Shown here: positions 61,280-64,000 of the stretch, piece by piece
Layout of the letters: every line of letters starts with the position of its first letter
Numbering within the stretch: the first letter of the stretch is position 1
Assembly: GCF_002531575.1 (NCBI RefSeq)
Contig: NZ_NWTI01000020.1
Location: 62,001 to 126,000, forward strand
DNA: 64,000 nt
Reading direction: 5' to 3'
Origin: Bradyrhizobium sp. Y36
GTDB lineage: Bacteria; Pseudomonadota; Alphaproteobacteria; Rhizobiales; Xanthobacteraceae
The notes under the pieces: generated by a model
What the model was told of the DNA's origin: nothing
Databases searched by the model: none
Seen by the model: the letters and a program-made list of their open reading frames with translations, nothing else
Program-made: the position numbers and the translations under genes

Positions 61280-62686
61280 CTACGCAGGCTCGCGCATGGG
61301 CGGTGCGGCCGACCCGACGACCAAAGGTTCTGCGATCTTCGCCTGCGGCGGCAACGCCAGGCGCTTGTCGAACTCGCGGCGGAGCAACCAGACGCTCAGG
61401 CCTGCCTGCAGCGTTGTCGTCGTGATCGACAAGTACCAGACGTGCTCCATCCGGAAGCCCGGCCACGTCGAGAGCCAGATCGACGGCAGCGAATATGTCA
61501 GGACCCGCATCGCCGATGTCCACAACACCGGCTTGGTGTTGCCGAGTCCCTGGAACATGCTGGAGCATGTGAAGATCAGCCCCTGCGCCACCATGTTGAA
61601 CGAGACGATCCGCAGGAAGAGCGACGCGACCGCCATCGTGTCCCGGTCTTGCGAGAAGCCGGCCAGCAACAAGCCCGGCGCGAGTTGCGCCAGGATCATG
61701 AGAACGATCATCACGGCGGTCGCGATCAGCGCTGCCTTGACGAAGGTCTCGCGCACCCGCGCGCCGTTGCCGGCGCCGAAATTCTGACCGGCGATCGGCC
61801 CTGCGGCGAGGGCAACGGCAAGCGCCGGCATCTGGATCAGGCCAAGGACGCGCGTCCCGATGCCGAATCCGGCCTGCGCCGCCGGACCGAAGGTGCTCAG
61901 CACGTAATAGCCCACGGCCATGATGATGAAGACCATCACGAACTCGCCGCCTGCGGGCAGGCCGACATTGAGGATTCGCCTCCACTGTCGAGGCTGCGGC
62001 CGCCATTGCGCAGGATGGAAGGCGACGTAGCGCTCCAGCCTGAGGAAATACCCGAACAGCATCAGCACGCCGATGAAGACGGCGATCGAGCTCGCAAGGC
62101 CGGCTCCGGCGACGCCGAGCGCATGCCCGGTGCCCCAGCCCGAGATCAGCACCGGCGCCAGCGCGATGTTGATTGCCACCGCCAGCGCCTGCACCAGCAT
62201 GCTCGGCCGCACGATGCCGGTCGCCCGCAACGCGGACGCCATCACTTGCGAGGCGAATTGCAGCGCCAGCGCAGGCATGAACCAGAGCAGGTAAACGGTG
62301 CCGGCCTCGACCGTCGCGTCATCGGCCGCGACCGCGCGCATATAGGGGCGCGACAGCGCGAAGCCCGCAACCAGGGTCAGCAGCCCGAACAGCACCGACA
62401 GCGCGACCGACTGGTTGAAGACGAGGTTGGCGTCGGCCCGATCCTTGCGCCCCACGGCGTGCGACATCAGCGCCACCGTGCCAACACCGAGCACCTGCAT
62501 CAGCGCGTTGACGAGAAATCCGGCATTGCCGGCCGCGGCGACGCCGGCGATCGCCCCCTCGCCCAGGCCAGAGACGAAGTACAGGTCGACCAGCTGGCAG
62601 ATCATGATCGTGATCATGCCGATCACGATCGGGGGCGCCATGCTCAGAATGTGGCTCACGATCGAGCCGCGTGTCAGGTCCTTCAT
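61280..62686 (-). CDS. MATE-family efflux transporter
   Basis: A 468-residue inner-membrane protein with twelve predicted helices in two halves, beginning LTRGSIVSHILSMAPPIVIG. Typical MATE blocks include the GEGAIAGVAAAGN region and PAGGEFVMVFIIMAVGYYVL in the second half. It exports cationic drugs or metabolites in exchange for Na+ or H+. It is transcribed after the ABC exporter (57 bp apart), so the two may be one operon. Confidence 0.92.
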   Translation of the reverse strand: MKDLTRGSIVSHILSMAPPIVIGMITIMICQLVDLYFVSGLGEGAIAGVAAAGNAGFLVNALMQVLGVGTVALMSHAVGRKDRADANLVFNQSVALSVLFGLLTLVAGFALSRPYMRAVAADDATVEAGTVYLLWFMPALALQFASQVMASALRATGIVRPSMLVQALAVAINIALAPVLISGWGTGHALGVAGAGLASSIAVFIGVLMLFGYFLRLERYVAFHPAQWRPQPRQWRRILNVGLPAGGEFVMVFIIMAVGYYVLSTFGPAAQAGFGIGTRVLGLIQMPALAVALAAGPIAGQNFGAGNGARVRETFVKAALIATAVMIVLMILAQLAPGLLLAGFSQDRDTMAVASLFLRIVSFNMVAQGLIFTCSSMFQGLGNTKPVLWTSAMRVLTYSLPSIWLSTWPGFRMEHVWYLSITTTTLQAGLSVWLLRREFDKRLALPPQAKIAEPLVVGSAAPPMREPA

Positions 62687-62743
62687 CTCGTTCCATTTCC
62701 GGCAACGTGGCTTTCGGACCCTCGTCCGTCAGCCCCGTGCCTG

Positions 62744-64000
62744 TCACTCCGCCGCTGCGATATGCCCGAGCTCCACCACCTGGCGCTCGAACAGGCTGCG
62801 ATAGATGCCGCCCGGCTTGCCCGCGAGCAGGGCATGCGTGCCCTGCTCGACGATTTCGCCGCGGTCGAACACCAGGATGCGGTCGAGGCTCCTCACCGTC
62901 GACAGCCGGTGCGCGATCACGATCGAGGTGCGGCCCTTCATCAACCGCTCCATCGCCTGCTGGATCAGCGCCTCCGATTCCGAATCCAGGCTCGAGGTCG
63001 CCTCGTCCAGGATCAGCACCGGCGCATCCGCCAGGAAAGCCCGCGCCAGCGCCACGCGCTGCCGCTCGCCACCCGACAGCTTCACGCCGCGCTCGCCGAC
63101 GAGGGTGCCGTAGCCCTTCGGCAGGCGCAGGATGAAGTCGTGCGCATTCGCAAGCCGCGCCGCCTGCTCGATCGCCTCCAGGCTGGCGCCGGGCCGGCCA
63201 TAGGCGATGTTCTCGGCGAGCGAGCGGTGAAACAGGATCGGGTCCTGCTGCACGATCGCGACCTGGCTGCGCAGCGATTGCTGCGTCGCGTGCGCGATGT
63301 CCTGCCCGTCGATCAGCACGCGGCCGCCGGTGACGTCGTAGAGCCGTTGCACCAGCTTGACGAAAGTGGTCTTGCCGGAGCCGGAGCGGCCGACCAGGCC
63401 GACCCGTTCGCCGGCGCGGATCTTCACCGACAAGCCGTCATACAGCGGCGCGTGATGACCGCCATAATGGAACGTGACGTCGTCGAACTCGATCTCGCCG
63501 CCTTCGATCGCAATCGGCCGTGCGTCCTCGGCATCGGCGATCCCGATGGGCTCGGCGTGGATCGCCACCAGCTCGTCCATGTCGTTGACCGAACGCTGCA
63601 GGTTGTTGATGTGCATGCCGACGTCACGCAAATAGGCGTGGATGATGTAGTAGCTGGTCAGCACGTAGGTGACGTCGCCGGGCGAGGCGTGGCCGTACAT
63701 CCACAGCAGCACCGAACCGCCGATGACCGACGCGCGCAGGCATAGCAGCAGCGACAGCTGCGCCATGGCCGTGTAGTTGTAGCGGAGCCAGGTCCGCCGC
63801 ACGCGCACCCGCCAGCGGCCGACGACGCGCGCAAGTCGCACATCCTCGCGCAGCTCGGCGCCGAAGGATTTCACCACCGCGTTGCAGGTGAGCGCGTCCG
63901 CCAGCGTGCCGCCGACCTTGGTGTCCCACGCATTCGAGACTCGCGCGGCCGGCGCGATGTAGCGCGTCGAAAACACGACGGTGATGGTGACGTAGAAGAT
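62744..64000 (-). CDS. ABC exporter, fused permease-ATPase (C-terminal part)
   Basis: Gene enters from the right edge; 418 residues are present. The visible membrane part ends in the last helices, and the nucleotide-binding domain shows Walker A VGRSGSGKTTF, signature KLSGGERQRVALARA and Walker B APVLILDEATSSLDSES, with the switch His in IVIAHRLSTV. It is an exporter of the MsbA/LmrA type. The substrate is unknown. A MATE gene follows directly. Confidence 0.93.
   Translation of the reverse strand: MFYVTITVVFSTRYIAPAARVSNAWDTKVGGTLADALTCNAVVKSFGAELREDVRLARVVGRWRVRVRRTWLRYNYTAMAQLSLLLCLRASVIGGSVLLWMYGHASPGDVTYVLTSYYIIHAYLRDVGMHINNLQRSVNDMDELVAIHAEPIGIADAEDARPIAIEGGEIEFDDVTFHYGGHHAPLYDGLSVKIRAGERVGLVGRSGSGKTTFVKLVQRLYDVTGGRVLIDGQDIAHATQQSLRSQVAIVQQDPILFHRSLAENIAYGRPGASLEAIEQAARLANAHDFILRLPKGYGTLVGERGVKLSGGERQRVALARAFLADAPVLILDEATSSLDSESEALIQQAMERLMKGRTSIVIAHRLSTVRSLDRILVFDRGEIVEQGTHALLAGKPGGIYRSLFERQVVELGHIAAAE

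Noticed and set aside
61277..63745. 822-codon plus-strand frame across the MATE and ABC genes
   Set aside because: It spans two well-supported genes and the gap between them on the other strand; composition is His/Arg/Gln-rich as in other shadow frames.

Overview
The window looks like a chromosomal segment of a slow-growing alphaproteobacterium, most likely Bradyrhizobium or a close relative in the Nitrobacteraceae. The grounds are high GC, the gene order rsmH-ftsL-ftsI-murE-murF-mraY-murD-ftsW-murG-murC-murB-ddl-ftsQ-ftsA-ftsZ-lpxC-bamD-recN-ligA, an Omp25/31-type porin, a CYP199-like P450, and many Rhizobiales-style intergenic palindromes. The organism call is inference from remembered families; no search was run.

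Layout. 1-3.9 kb: the start of an aspartate-dehydrogenase-like gene, a LysR regulator, and a divergent MFS transporter plus tartrate-dehydrogenase-type enzyme. 3.9-15.7 kb: exported and metabolic genes. These are two paralogous GHSxG hydrolase-fold proteins (one with LysM), an outer-membrane porin, a MarR regulator divergent from an ABC substrate-binding protein and P450, an ABC-2 exporter pair, an L,D-transpeptidase, an M28 peptidase gene broken by an in-frame amber codon, and a glycerophosphodiesterase. 15.8-25.5 kb: a membrane spermidine-synthase-like fusion, a FAD oxidoreductase, a Flp pilin, prmA, an aminopeptidase P and a Bcr/CflA efflux pump. 25.5-52.1 kb: the division and cell-wall (dcw) cluster, all on the minus strand, running from rsmH at the right to ligA at the left. 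Small proteins and palindromic repeats sit in several of its gaps. 52.6 kb onward: an AmpD-like amidase on the plus strand, an ECF sigma factor with a YciI/DGPF partner, RNase P RNA (rnpB), an esterase-like hydrolase, a DUF983 protein divergent from a MocR regulator, a TauE-type permease, an O-antigen-ligase-like protein, a MATE pump and a truncated ABC exporter.

How the genes work together. The dcw block makes lipid II (murC, D, E, F, mraY, murG, ddl, murB) and assembles the septum (FtsZ, A, Q, L, I, W). LpxC and BamD supply the outer membrane. The L,D-transpeptidase and AmpD-like amidase add wall cross-linking and recycling. Stop/start overlaps (ftsL-ftsI, murE-murF, ftsQ-ftsA) point to translational coupling.

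The most interesting signal is a family of intergenic repeats that can each fold as a cloverleaf: an outer stem plus three hairpins. Copies differ by paired changes that preserve the hairpins. Two copies closely bracket a small, comparatively AT-rich GIY-YIG nuclease gene, which suggests a nuclease/palindrome element. Other points are the amber-interrupted peptidase, a run of DnaA-box-like TGTGGA motifs near 20 kb, a 72-residue unknown protein in the dcw cluster whose tail matches the end of MurD, and a MocR direct repeat with 21-bp spacing.
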